Positions 15,085-22,106 of a stretch of DNA of 22,106 bases are shown here, in pieces; position 1 is the first letter of the stretch, and every line of letters starts with the position of its first letter. Both the position numbers and the translations under genes were made by a program. Source of the DNA: JAQBFJ01 sp032123435. Lineage in GTDB: Bacteria; Verrucomicrobiota; Kiritimatiellia; UBA8416; JAQBFJ01. The stretch is taken from NCBI GenBank assembly GCA_032123435.1, contig JAQBFJ010000130.1:1-22106 (forward strand), read 5' to 3'. The notes under the pieces are model-generated. The model ran no database searches, was not told the DNA's origin, and saw only the letters and a list, made by a program, of their open reading frames with translations.

Positions 15085-15482
15085 GTGCCGATGTTGTGCT
15101 GGGAGTGGGTATTGATATTGTTGAGAATGAAAGAATGTTTGAAGTGTTGCAGAAATGGGGGGATAGGTTCAAAAACAGACTGTTTCTTCTGGATGAACAG
15201 AAATATTGTGAAAGAAAAGCCTTTCCATGTCGGCATTATGCCGGCAGATTCGCGGTTAAAGAGGCGGTTTCCAAAGCTTTTGGTACCGGGTTTGGGCCGA
15301 ATATCAATTGGCTGGATGTTGAAGTTGTGCGCGATGAGAAGAGCGGAGCGCCATCGGTGCGGCTTAAGGGAAAAGCCCGTGATATGGCATCCGCCAGAGA
15401 TGTGCGGCAGATCTTGATCAGTCTGTCTCATACAAGAAATTATGCTGTTGCTCAGGCCTTGTTAATTGCGGGATGCGGCTAA
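15081..15482 (+). CDS. acpS: Holo-[acyl-carrier-protein] synthase
   Basis: 133 residues. AcpS transfers 4'-phosphopantetheine from coenzyme A to the serine of acyl carrier protein, activating it for fatty acid synthesis. The metal ligands are visible: Asp12 in VGIDIVE and Glu61 in RFAVKEAVSKAFGTG. ISLSHTRNYAVAQALL is the conserved C-terminal strand. It overlaps pdxJ by four bases. The stop codon TAA (15480-15482) forms the left edge of the third inverted-repeat element. Confidence 0.95.
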   Translation: MSADVVLGVGIDIVENERMFEVLQKWGDRFKNRLFLLDEQKYCERKAFPCRHYAGRFAVKEAVSKAFGTGFGPNINWLDVEVVRDEKSGAPSVRLKGKARDMASARDVRQILISLSHTRNYAVAQALLIAGCG

Positions 15483-15562
15483 CCCCAATGTTTCATGAAG
15501 AATTGCATGCGTGTGGGATAAGAAGCCTTGATTGGCTTGAACTCGTGAAATAAACGGGCTAA
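15479..15562. mobile_element. 84-bp degenerate copy of the inverted-repeat element on the acpS stop codon
   Basis: The left end (15479-15499) matches 17 of 21 bases of the ruvB-linked repeat, keeping AATGTTTCATGA. The right end (15542-15562, CTCGTGAAATAAACGGGCTA) matches 16 of 21. TA lies at 15480-15481 and 15560-15561; removing the element with one TA leaves TAA in frame. The interior is unlike that of the 184-bp copy and contains a small hairpin (AAGCC/GGCTT, 15523-15538). It appears older than the ruvB-linked copy. Confidence 0.6.
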
Positions 15563-15598
15563 CCTGCGTGTGTCAGTAAGAAATCACAATAATGTGTT

Positions 15599-17170
15599 AT
15601 GAAGATTGTAAGTGTCAATCAGATGAGGGAATTGGATAACCGTGCGATATCCGATTTCGGGATATCAGGTGAAACCCTCATGGATAATGCGGGGCGTGGA
15701 GTTGCGGAAGTTGTAGAAGAGATTGTCAGGGTTTCTGGTTATTCAAATGTGATAATAGATATGATTGCCGGCAAAGGAAATAACGGCGGCGATGTATTTG
15801 CAGCTGCGCGTTATTTGAAAATACGCGGCTTTAATGTAGAAGTTTCGCTCATATGCGGTGAATCAGAAATAAAGGGAGATGCGCTTGCACATCTTAACCT
15901 TATGAAAGCAGTCGATATCTCCCCTGTCGAGCGCAGTGAGGATAAAGCATGGTCTGTTATTGCGTCACGAAGTGTCTATTCTGCGCCAAGGGTTGTGGTG
16001 GACGGTATTCTCGGCACAGGAAGCAGTGGGCCGGCGCGCGGGGTCGCCCGGACGGCTGTCAAATATGTAAATTGCCTGGGAGACAGACATATCGTTGTGG
16101 CCGTTGATGTGCCCTCTGGATTGGACGCTGATAACGGAGATTCGCATGGAAATGCAGTAAAGGCTGATCTTACAGTGACGATGGGTTTGCCTAAACGGGG
16201 ATTGGTGGAACCGCGTGCTCTTGACTTTGTGGGAAATCTTGAAGTGGTCGATATTGGATTGCCGCAGGCATTGACAGAAGGCGTTTTGTGCCAGATGGAC
16301 TTGATTACCGCGGCTGACTTGCGCGTGTTATTCAGCCGTCGTTCGCGGGACAGTCATAAAGGAACGTATGGACATGTCATGATCATAGGTGGTTCCGCCG
16401 GATATTCGGGCGCAGTCGCCATGGCGGCTAAAGCGGCGGTTAAGTCCGGCGCTGGTCTCGTAAGTGCGCTTGTTCCCGCCGGTATTGTTTCTATCGTGGC
16501 ATGTATCGTTCCGGAGGCAATGGTGCATCGTGGGTCAGAAACGAAAGTCGGCTCATTGCGGTCCGATTGTCTTCTCGAAATGGAACATGATCTGAATGAT
16601 TTCAACGCGGTGCTGGTTGGACCCGGAATGAGAGCGACCGAAGACAGTTTTAATATTATCAGGGAATTACTGCAGTGTGCCAATGTTCCTGTTATACTTG
16701 ATGCGGACGCTCTGAATGTTTTGGCCGGTCATATGGATGTGCTGAAGAATGCGTCATGTCCTGTTGTTATTACGCCGCATCCCGGTGAAATGGCAAGATT
16801 GTTTGGTTGTAGTGTTGCGGATGTTCAGGCCGACAGAGTTAAATGGGTTGTTGATGCGGCTGAACGCACGGACGCTGTAGTGGTCTTAAAAGGAGCAGGT
16901 ACACTTATTGCTCAGAAAGGGCGTGCGCCAAGTATTAATATGACGGGAAATCCAGGTATGGCCAGCGGAGGAATGGGGGATGTGCTGGGTGGAACTATTG
17001 TCGGCATGCTGGCGCAGGGTTTATCGCCTTTTGATGCGGCAAGTGCCGGTGTATATATACATGGCCTGGCGGGCGATTATGCGGCAATACGCAGTTCGCA
17101 GGCAGGAATGACAGCTTGTGATGTTATTGATGAATTGCCGTCGGCTATGCGTAAGGTTATGTGCAGGTAG
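15599..17170 (+). CDS. nnr: Bifunctional NAD(P)H-hydrate epimerase / ADP-dependent NAD(P)H-hydrate dehydratase
   Basis: 523 residues, the usual length for the fused form. It repairs hydrated NADH and NADPH: the N-terminal YjeF domain (about 1-220) interconverts R and S forms, and the C-terminal ribokinase-like domain (about 235-523) dehydrates the S form using ADP. Visible motifs are GKGNNGGD (58-65) and VVDGILGTG in the epimerase half, then GTYGHVMIIGGSAGYSGA, TPHPGEMARLF and GNPGMASGGMGDVLGG in the dehydratase half. The ATG lacks a clear ribosome site. It stands 116 bases after acpS, with the degenerate repeat element between them, so co-transcription is uncertain. Confidence 0.95.
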   Translation: MKIVSVNQMRELDNRAISDFGISGETLMDNAGRGVAEVVEEIVRVSGYSNVIIDMIAGKGNNGGDVFAAARYLKIRGFNVEVSLICGESEIKGDALAHLNLMKAVDISPVERSEDKAWSVIASRSVYSAPRVVVDGILGTGSSGPARGVARTAVKYVNCLGDRHIVVAVDVPSGLDADNGDSHGNAVKADLTVTMGLPKRGLVEPRALDFVGNLEVVDIGLPQALTEGVLCQMDLITAADLRVLFSRRSRDSHKGTYGHVMIIGGSAGYSGAVAMAAKAAVKSGAGLVSALVPAGIVSIVACIVPEAMVHRGSETKVGSLRSDCLLEMEHDLNDFNAVLVGPGMRATEDSFNIIRELLQCANVPVILDADALNVLAGHMDVLKNASCPVVITPHPGEMARLFGCSVADVQADRVKWVVDAAERTDAVVVLKGAGTLIAQKGRAPSINMTGNPGMASGGMGDVLGGTIVGMLAQGLSPFDAASAGVYIHGLAGDYAAIRSSQAGMTACDVIDELPSAMRKVMCR

Positions 17171-17186
17171 TTGCCGTATACACATC

Positions 17187-17215
17187 TTGACGTGATGCGG
17201 CTGTATGAATACACT
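17187..17215 (+). promoter_or_regulatory. Sigma-70-type promoter for the degenerate-HAD, MazG and downstream genes
   Basis: TTGACG (17187-17192) and TACACT (17210-17215) are separated by 17 bases, with five and four of six bases matching consensus. Transcription would start near 17222, giving a leader of about 34 bases before the ATG at 17256. It is the best sigma-70 promoter in the window. Confidence 0.55.
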
Positions 17216-17255
17216 GCATTGATTATCTATTAGAAAAAAGGTTGGAGGATTTTGC

Positions 17256-17972
17256 ATGGACGCTAAAACAGTATCGGAAGTGGAGACAGATAATATTATG
17301 CCGTCAAAGAAAGCTGTTCTTTTTGAGCTGGATAATATTTCTATTGACGGGCAGGACGTTGTCTATGGAGTTCTAGACAGGATAATGGGTAGTAAAGGTA
17401 TAACGTTTTCTCATGCGATGTACGTGAGGTATTGCCTTGATGTAGCGGCAAAGAAATATATTCCGGCCATACTGGCGGCTTGTGACAAGAAGAGAGTATC
17501 GGAAGATAAGCTGATTGCGGAAATAGAACAAGCGGTTAAGAAAGCTATTCTTGAAAAGGATCATAAGGTTAGGCCTTTCTTCAGAAAATTGCTGGACTTT
17601 GTACAGGCTGAGAACATGGAAATGGGTGCCGTGAGCGGCCTTGATATGGCAACGTCTCTGCAACTGGCTGAAAAGGTGGGAATATCCCTGGACGAAAATA
17701 AGATTGTGTCTTATTACGGTCGAGGCCTGGGCGCGCCTGGCGCGGAAGTGTGGCTGAAACTGGCGAAGACGCTGGCAATTCCTAGCGGCAGGTGTATTGC
17801 TGTTACCAGCGGCGGCCTTTCGTGCAAAGGTGTAATGGCTGCGGGTATGAGCTGTGTTGTCGTTCCGAACAGGTTTTCCGATTTCCAGGATTTCAGCGGC
17901 GTCGATTATGTTGTAAGAGAACCTGATGATGTCGTAATCAAGGATATGTTAAAGTTGTTTCTCCTTAAGTAG
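17256..17972 (+). CDS. HAD-fold protein with degenerate active site
   Basis: 238 residues, with a short extra N-terminus, then the outline of a beta-phosphoglucomutase-like HAD protein with a helical cap. Motif I reads LFELDNIS: Glu24 stands where the nucleophile Asp should be, while Asp26 remains. Motif II is GAVSGLD. The motif III Lys region reads GLGAPGAEVWLKLA, without the usual K-P. Motif IV reads VTSGGLSCKGVMAAGM, with Ser185 where an Asp is expected. The fold seems kept but phosphotransfer is unlikely; a binding or regulatory role is my inference. GGTTGGAGG precedes the ATG. mazG starts about 50 bases later. Confidence 0.7.
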   Translation: MDAKTVSEVETDNIMPSKKAVLFELDNISIDGQDVVYGVLDRIMGSKGITFSHAMYVRYCLDVAAKKYIPAILAACDKKRVSEDKLIAEIEQAVKKAILEKDHKVRPFFRKLLDFVQAENMEMGAVSGLDMATSLQLAEKVGISLDENKIVSYYGRGLGAPGAEVWLKLAKTLAIPSGRCIAVTSGGLSCKGVMAAGMSCVVVPNRFSDFQDFSGVDYVVREPDDVVIKDMLKLFLLK

Positions 17973-18024
17973 GTTGCTTATTTCGAAAACAAGCCCTGTC
18001 CTGAACAGGCTTAGGACTGTATCA

Positions 18025-18849
18025 ATGTGCGTTGAAGACAGAAGCCCGAGTGAACTTGATGCGAGTATACAGCATCTGATCGGCATTGTAGGCAGGTTGC
18101 GTGGAAATGATGGATGCCCTTGGGACAAAGAACAGACGCTGGAATCGTTGAAGCATTGTTTGATAGAAGAAAGCTACGAAGTTATTGACGCTGTTGAATG
18201 CGGTGATCCGGAAAAACTCAAGGAAGAGCTCGGCGATGTTCTGCTCCAGATTCTTCTTCAGTCACACATTGCCGGTGAGCAGGGAAAGTTCACTTTCATG
18301 GATGTGGCTGACTCGCTTGCCGCAAAAATAGTTAGACGTCATCCGCATGTGTTTGGTGATGCCAAGGTCTCGGATTGCAAGGATGTTCTGAAAAACTGGG
18401 AGAAAATAAAAGCGAAAGAAAAAGCTGGGAGTAATCATTCAATAGTTGATGGGGGTCCTCGCCATTTGCCTGCTTTGCAGAAGGCGCAAAGAATCCAGAC
18501 CAGGGCGGCAAGAATCGGTTTTGACTGGGTCAGGGTGGAAGATGTTACAGGCAAGATTGAAGAGGAATTGCTGGAAACAAAGCAGGCGGTAACAAATAAT
18601 GACGCGGCGGAAATCAAGCAGGAAATAGGGGATTTGCTTTTTGCCGTTATAAATTTGAGTCGTTTTCTGAAAATCAATGCGGAAGAAGCATTGGGACTGA
18701 CAATAGAGAAGTTCAGAAAGCGTTTTAAAGAAATTGAACGCAGAGTTCGTGATGAAGGTCGTGAGTTGACGGAATGTTCATTGGCTGAAATGGATGCGCA
18801 TTGGGAAAATATAAAAAACGGTGAACGCCCTGTTTGTGAAAAGCAATAA
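18025..18849 (+). CDS. mazG: Nucleoside triphosphate pyrophosphohydrolase MazG
   Basis: 274 residues from ATG 18025, eight bases after AGGA (18013-18016). A TTG at 17974 would add 17 residues without family match. MazG hydrolyses (d)NTPs to monophosphates and pyrophosphate, in house-cleaning and, in E. coli, in affecting ppGpp levels. Two all-alpha MazG domains are visible. The first has RGNDGCPWDKEQT and EESYEV...EELGDVLLQI; the second has EEELLE...KQEIGDLLFAVINLSRF. Both keep the EExxE and ExxD metal-binding patterns. It follows the degenerate HAD gene and precedes a PVC-type unknown, probably in one transcript. Confidence 0.93.
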   Translation: MCVEDRSPSELDASIQHLIGIVGRLRGNDGCPWDKEQTLESLKHCLIEESYEVIDAVECGDPEKLKEELGDVLLQILLQSHIAGEQGKFTFMDVADSLAAKIVRRHPHVFGDAKVSDCKDVLKNWEKIKAKEKAGSNHSIVDGGPRHLPALQKAQRIQTRAARIGFDWVRVEDVTGKIEEELLETKQAVTNNDAAEIKQEIGDLLFAVINLSRFLKINAEEALGLTIEKFRKRFKEIERRVRDEGRELTECSLAEMDAHWENIKNGERPVCEKQ

Positions 18850-18894
18850 TTTGCCGCCAGAAACAGGTAAGTGCCATTGGGGAGCTTAAGTATC

Positions 18895-19401
18895 ATGGAG
18901 CTTACTGATCAACAGAAGAATGTTTTTAAACAATGGGTGGAGGAAGGCTGTTCTCTTTCAGATCTTCAAAGAAGAGTGGGAGAGGAATTTAATGTTTCAA
19001 TGACATACATGGACGTTAGATTTCTGGTGATAGACCTCGGCCTGGCAGTCAAGGACAGGCCTAAAGGTCCAAAACAATCCGATCAGCTGGTGCAGGGGGT
19101 TGAGAGTGATGGCAATATGTCTGCCGCGCAGGAGAATGTTGCCGCGGATGACGATGTTATTGATGCGGATTATGAAGGCGTGCCGAACAACGTGAGAGTT
19201 ACCGTTGACCGGCTTACGAGGCCCGGCAGTGTTGTCAGCGGCACAGTAACATTCAGTGATGGAATTACGGCCGCATGGATACTTGACCAAGCAGGACGTT
19301 TGGCACTTGAATCCAGTAAAAAAGATTATACTCCCAGCCATGAGGATCTAGTGCATTTCCAGGAAGAAATCAAGAAGGCGTTGAGTCGTCATGGTTTGTA
19401 A
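18895..19401 (+). CDS. Conserved two-part protein of unknown function, PVC-type
   Basis: 168 residues from ATG 18895, ten bases after GGGGAG (18879-18884). The N-terminal part (about 1-55) looks like a helix-turn-helix: LSDLQRRVGEEFNVSMTYMD and FLVIDLGLAVKD. A low-complexity acidic linker contains DDDVIDADYEGV. The C-terminal part (about 100-168) has VVSGTVTFSDGITAAWILDQ and ends in a helix. I associate this two-part layout with uncharacterised proteins of Verrucomicrobia, Lentisphaerae and Planctomycetes, from memory only. DNA binding is possible but not shown. It sits between mazG and a HAD phosphatase gene. Confidence 0.75.
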   Translation: MELTDQQKNVFKQWVEEGCSLSDLQRRVGEEFNVSMTYMDVRFLVIDLGLAVKDRPKGPKQSDQLVQGVESDGNMSAAQENVAADDDVIDADYEGVPNNVRVTVDRLTRPGSVVSGTVTFSDGITAAWILDQAGRLALESSKKDYTPSHEDLVHFQEEIKKALSRHGL

Positions 19402-19427
19402 CATCGAAAACGCTTAAAAAGGTAAAT

Positions 19428-20450
19428 ATGGATATTCGGTTGATTGCCACCGATCTTGACGGAACCCTTATCGGAAGCGCCAGCGATCTGCCTCTTTATA
19501 TAGCATTCAGGGATAAACTGAATGAGCTTCGGACGCGGTTTGACACAAGATGGGTGGCTTGTACCGGCAGGTCGAAAAAAAGCTTTCATGAGTTCTTTTT
19601 TCCCATGCGCACGATGGGTGTTATGCCGGATTTTGTCATTATCAAACACGCCTATATTTACGGTCTGACAAAATATGGTTATGTTCCTCATCTCATATGG
19701 AATTTGCGGACACAATACCTTGAGTGGGCCCGAGAAGCGCATATTGCTTCTGCGCTTGACGAGTGGCATCAAATAATTACGGGAAGCTGTATCGGCGTTA
19801 CTACGATTCGAAAGAAAAGAGATCGTCTTTGTCTTCGTTTCGATTCCGAGGAATCAGCTAAGGCTGTTGCGGTGATGCTGAAAGAAAAAATGCAGTCTTT
19901 TAAACAACTTCGTTTGATAGAGGGGCTTAAGGAGCTTGATGTGCGATGCGTGCCATTTACCAAAGGATTGTCTGTCCGGGAACTGGCTCGACATCTTGGT
20001 GTCAGCAAGGAGAGTATTCTTGCGATCGGGAACGGCCACAATGATATCAGCATGCTTGATGGTTCTGTTGCGAAACTTACGGGTTGTCCGTCTAATTCCG
20101 AGGCGGAAGTAGTGGAAACAGTGCATGGAGCCGGGGGGCATATAGCGCAAAACAGGGCATTAGCCGGAGTTATGGAAATAATAGACTCTTACATTACCGG
20201 TAATATTCACAGTGAACTGCCGGCCGGATGGCATGAACGTCCTGTGTCGCATGGTTCATTATGGCAGTCGTCATCTTCTAACTCCAATTCGAGGAACACG
20301 GGTGTAAGGGGATTCTGGCTGGCGGCAGGCATATTGTATACAACTCTGCTGGTTTTTGCCAATTTCGAGCTTATACCATTTTCGAACTGGATTATAATGC
20401 CTTATAAGATCTTATTACTGCCGCTCAAGAAGGTGGCATGCTGGTTCTGA
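19428..20450 (+). CDS. HAD-IIB (Cof/sucrose-phosphatase-like) hydrolase with C-terminal membrane segment
   Basis: 340 residues. The HAD motifs are intact: DLDGT with Asp9 and Asp11, Thr46 in ACTGRS, Lys179 in TKGLS, and GNGHNDIS (201-208). The cap insertion between motifs II and III is of the IIB type, so the substrate is likely a small sugar or polyol phosphate. After the catalytic domain (to about 256) comes a Ser/Asn-rich linker (276-290), then a hydrophobic segment (295-313, FWLAAGILYTTLLVFAN) and a second hydrophobic stretch near the end. A membrane tail is unusual for this family. AAGG lies upstream of the ATG. The stop is only 24 bases from the convergent acyl-CoA dehydrogenase. Confidence 0.85.
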   Translation: MDIRLIATDLDGTLIGSASDLPLYIAFRDKLNELRTRFDTRWVACTGRSKKSFHEFFFPMRTMGVMPDFVIIKHAYIYGLTKYGYVPHLIWNLRTQYLEWAREAHIASALDEWHQIITGSCIGVTTIRKKRDRLCLRFDSEESAKAVAVMLKEKMQSFKQLRLIEGLKELDVRCVPFTKGLSVRELARHLGVSKESILAIGNGHNDISMLDGSVAKLTGCPSNSEAEVVETVHGAGGHIAQNRALAGVMEIIDSYITGNIHSELPAGWHERPVSHGSLWQSSSSNSNSRNTGVRGFWLAAGILYTTLLVFANFELIPFSNWIIMPYKILLLPLKKVACWF

Positions 20451-20474
20451 ATGGTTTAACAGGTAATTAATGTA

Positions 20475-21635
20475 TTATTGTTTGATGGTTGCGGCCTCTT
20501 TTATAAGACTCAGGGCTATTACTTCACGCTGAATTTGATTGGTCCCTTCATAGATCTGCGTGATTTTGGCGTCTCTCATCATTTTTTCAACAGGGTATTC
20601 TTTCATGTAACCATAGCCGCCAAAGATTTGAACTGCATCCGTGGTGACTTTCATTGCTATGTCTGAAGCGAATACCTTGCTCATAGCGGACATTCGGCTT
20701 ATATCCTTGGCGCCACTGTCTACGTAACGAGCGGTCGCGTAGACAAGGGCGCGTGCCGCTTCAACTTGAGTTGCCATGTCTGCTAGCATGAACTGTATAC
20801 CCTGGAATGACGAAATCGGCTTGCCGAATTGATTGCGTTTACGACTGTAATTTACTGCTTCTTCAAGAGCGCCGGCGGCAATGCCAAGCGCCTGGGCGGC
20901 AACGCCTGGTCTTGATTTATCAAGCGTTTTCATTGCCACAATAAAGCCCAGGCCTTCTTTTGAGATAAGATTTTCTTTTGGTATACGGCAGTCATTGAAG
21001 ATCAGTTCACGTGTTGTCGAAGCACGGATACCCATTTTGTTTTCTTTCTTTCCGAATGTAAAGCCAGGCGTGTCTTTTTCGACTATGAATGCGCTGGCGC
21101 CGCGCGGCCCCTTTTTTTTGTCGGTCATGGCTATGATGGTGTAAATGTCGGCTTCGCCGCCATTTGTAATCCACTGTTTTGTGCCGTTAACAACATATGA
21201 GTCACCGTCTTTTATGGCGGTTGTCCTGATGCTGGCGGCATCACTGCCAGCTTCGGGTTCCGTCAATCCAAATGCGGCAAGTGATTTGCCTGATGCGAGA
21301 CGGGGCAGATATTTCTTTTTCTGTTCATCTGATCCTGAAATTAGAATCGGGTATGTGCCGAGTCCCGAAGCAGCCAGTCCCAGCGCTATGCCGCCGCAGA
21401 TCTTTGAAAGTTCTTCGACGCAGATGACCATTTCCATGATACCGCCACCCATGCCGCCGTATTCTTCCGGAATTGAGATTCCGCATAAATCTGCTTCGGC
21501 AAAAATCTTAATCATATCCCAGGGGAACTCACCAGATTCGTCATACTCTTCCCTGACTGGCTTCATTTTTTCCTGTGCTATCTGCCTGCATAAATCGCGG
21601 ATCATCACTTGTTCTTCAGTAAGGCCGTAGTCCAT
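20475..21635 (-). CDS. Acyl-CoA dehydrogenase, short-chain type
   Basis: 386 residues, the usual length. It oxidises acyl-CoA to trans-2-enoyl-CoA with FAD, passing electrons to electron-transferring flavoprotein. Visible motifs are FGLTEPEAGSDAAS and WITNGGEADIYTII for flavin and substrate binding, and QIFGGYGYMKEYPVEKMMRD near the end. The catalytic base is Glu363 in IYEGTNQIQR, in the position of butyryl-CoA and short-chain enzymes. Chain-length preference cannot be read. AAGGGAGA (21643-21650) precedes the ATG. Etf genes are not in the window. It converges with the HAD-IIB gene, with no terminator visible in the 24-base gap. Confidence 0.95.
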   Translation of the reverse strand: MDYGLTEEQVMIRDLCRQIAQEKMKPVREEYDESGEFPWDMIKIFAEADLCGISIPEEYGGMGGGIMEMVICVEELSKICGGIALGLAASGLGTYPILISGSDEQKKKYLPRLASGKSLAAFGLTEPEAGSDAASIRTTAIKDGDSYVVNGTKQWITNGGEADIYTIIAMTDKKKGPRGASAFIVEKDTPGFTFGKKENKMGIRASTTRELIFNDCRIPKENLISKEGLGFIVAMKTLDKSRPGVAAQALGIAAGALEEAVNYSRKRNQFGKPISSFQGIQFMLADMATQVEAARALVYATARYVDSGAKDISRMSAMSKVFASDIAMKVTTDAVQIFGGYGYMKEYPVEKMMRDAKITQIYEGTNQIQREVIALSLIKEAATIKQ

Positions 21636-21656
21636 TTCTCGTCTCCCTTATTTTCA

Positions 21657-21685
21657 TTTATAACAAAACAAACCTGTGTGATGAA
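21657..21685 (-). promoter_or_regulatory. Possible promoter of the acyl-CoA dehydrogenase gene
   Basis: On the minus strand TATAAA (21657-21662) lies 17 bases from a poor -35 (TTCATC, 21680-21685). The -10 matches five of six bases. The predicted start would leave a leader of only about 15 bases, just enough for the ribosome site. Confidence 0.3.
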
Positions 21686-22106
21686 TGTTAATAGACAGTA
21701 ATGCTAAGGGCAAGAAAAAATCTAACCTGAATGTTGTTCCGTGCGAATTGCGCGTGTACAGTGTTTGTGGTCGCAAAATCAGGCAAATACCCACTGCTGT
21801 TGACGCCATATCAAAAGGCACTTTATCAGTAAGAAGAAATACGGCAAGATACATGCACTTTTTTGAGGTGAGCCTGGAGCACAGAATCGCCTGCGTTATG
21901 CGGCATGACGCACTTCCAAACACATGCAATGAACAGAATGGCCTGTTAAAACGATTGAAAGCCTGAGCGAAAAAAACATTTGCAAATTTCTTGATTTTTC
22001 AATGTACACTATGAGACAATACTAAATCTAGCGTGCATTATTCATGAAGTTTCGTGACGAGAGTGTGTAGGTTGCGACAGATCAAGGGCTTGGAGAAGGA
22101 ATCCGA
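21686..22106. other. Terminal intergenic region
   Basis: I find no gene here. A 93-codon frame at 21685-21966 has no ribosome site and no family features. The stretch from about 21970 to 22030 is AT-rich and holds a weak promoter candidate on the plus strand: TTGATT (21991-21996), 18 bases, GACAAT (22015-22020). It may serve a gene starting beyond the edge; GGAGAAGGA near 22090 resembles a ribosome site for such a gene. Confidence 0.4.

Noticed and set aside
21685..21966. 93-codon frame in the terminal intergenic region
   Set aside because: No ribosome site, no motif, and it overlaps the likely acyl-CoA dehydrogenase promoter on the other strand.

Overview
The window reads as a chromosomal, mostly housekeeping segment of a bacterium with moderate GC, Shine-Dalgarno-led genes, and some TTG and GTG starts. 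The best guess for its origin is the PVC superphylum (Verrucomicrobia, Kiritimatiellota or Lentisphaerota-like). This rests on a 168-residue protein at 18895-19401 that I associate with PVC genomes, and on composite dispersed repeats of a kind I recall from uncultured relatives. Both are memory-based and unchecked, so the assignment is only moderately secure. No tRNA, rRNA, CRISPR array, complete insertion sequence or phage gene is visible.

Layout. (1) 1-652: 3' part of a sugar phosphate isomerase/epimerase. (2) 653-1104: repeat-rich noncoding DNA. (3) 1105-4159: an EF-G2-type GTPase and a PflX-like radical SAM protein. (4) 4207-7299: yebC-ruvC-ruvA-ruvB, the classical Holliday-junction cluster. 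(5) 7296-8203: about 900 bases of noncoding DNA holding a 184-bp inverted-repeat element, a second copy of the composite repeat, 13-bp tandem repeats, and a sigma-54-like promoter. (6) 8204-12226: dnaK-groES-groEL, closed by a strong terminator. (7) 12259-13472: rpoZ, smpB and tatA, facing a YfgM-like membrane TPR gene on the other strand. (8) 14350-17170: pdxJ-acpS and a fused NAD(P)HX epimerase/dehydratase. (9) 17256-20450: a run of a degenerate HAD protein, MazG, the PVC-type unknown, and a HAD-IIB phosphatase with a C-terminal membrane segment. (10) 20475-21635: an acyl-CoA dehydrogenase on the minus strand. (11) 21636-22106: a noncoding end with possible promoters.

The most interesting signal is a small inverted-repeat element seen three times, behind ruvB, smpB and acpS. 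In every case its left edge lies inside the stop codon. Each copy is bounded by TA dinucleotides, and removing the element plus one TA restores TAA in frame all three times. The element's first base after TA is a purine (G or A), so insertion into the TA of a stop codon remakes TAG or TAA. This suggests a TA-targeting miniature element (IS630/Tc1-mariner-like behaviour) that is harmless when it lands in stop codons.

Other points worth attention are the sigma-54-like motif before the chaperone operon, the compact dnaK-groESL arrangement without hrcA, grpE or dnaJ, a HAD-fold protein that has lost its catalytic residues, and an IDADYE motif in the unknown protein that resembles the DnaK tail encoded in the same window.
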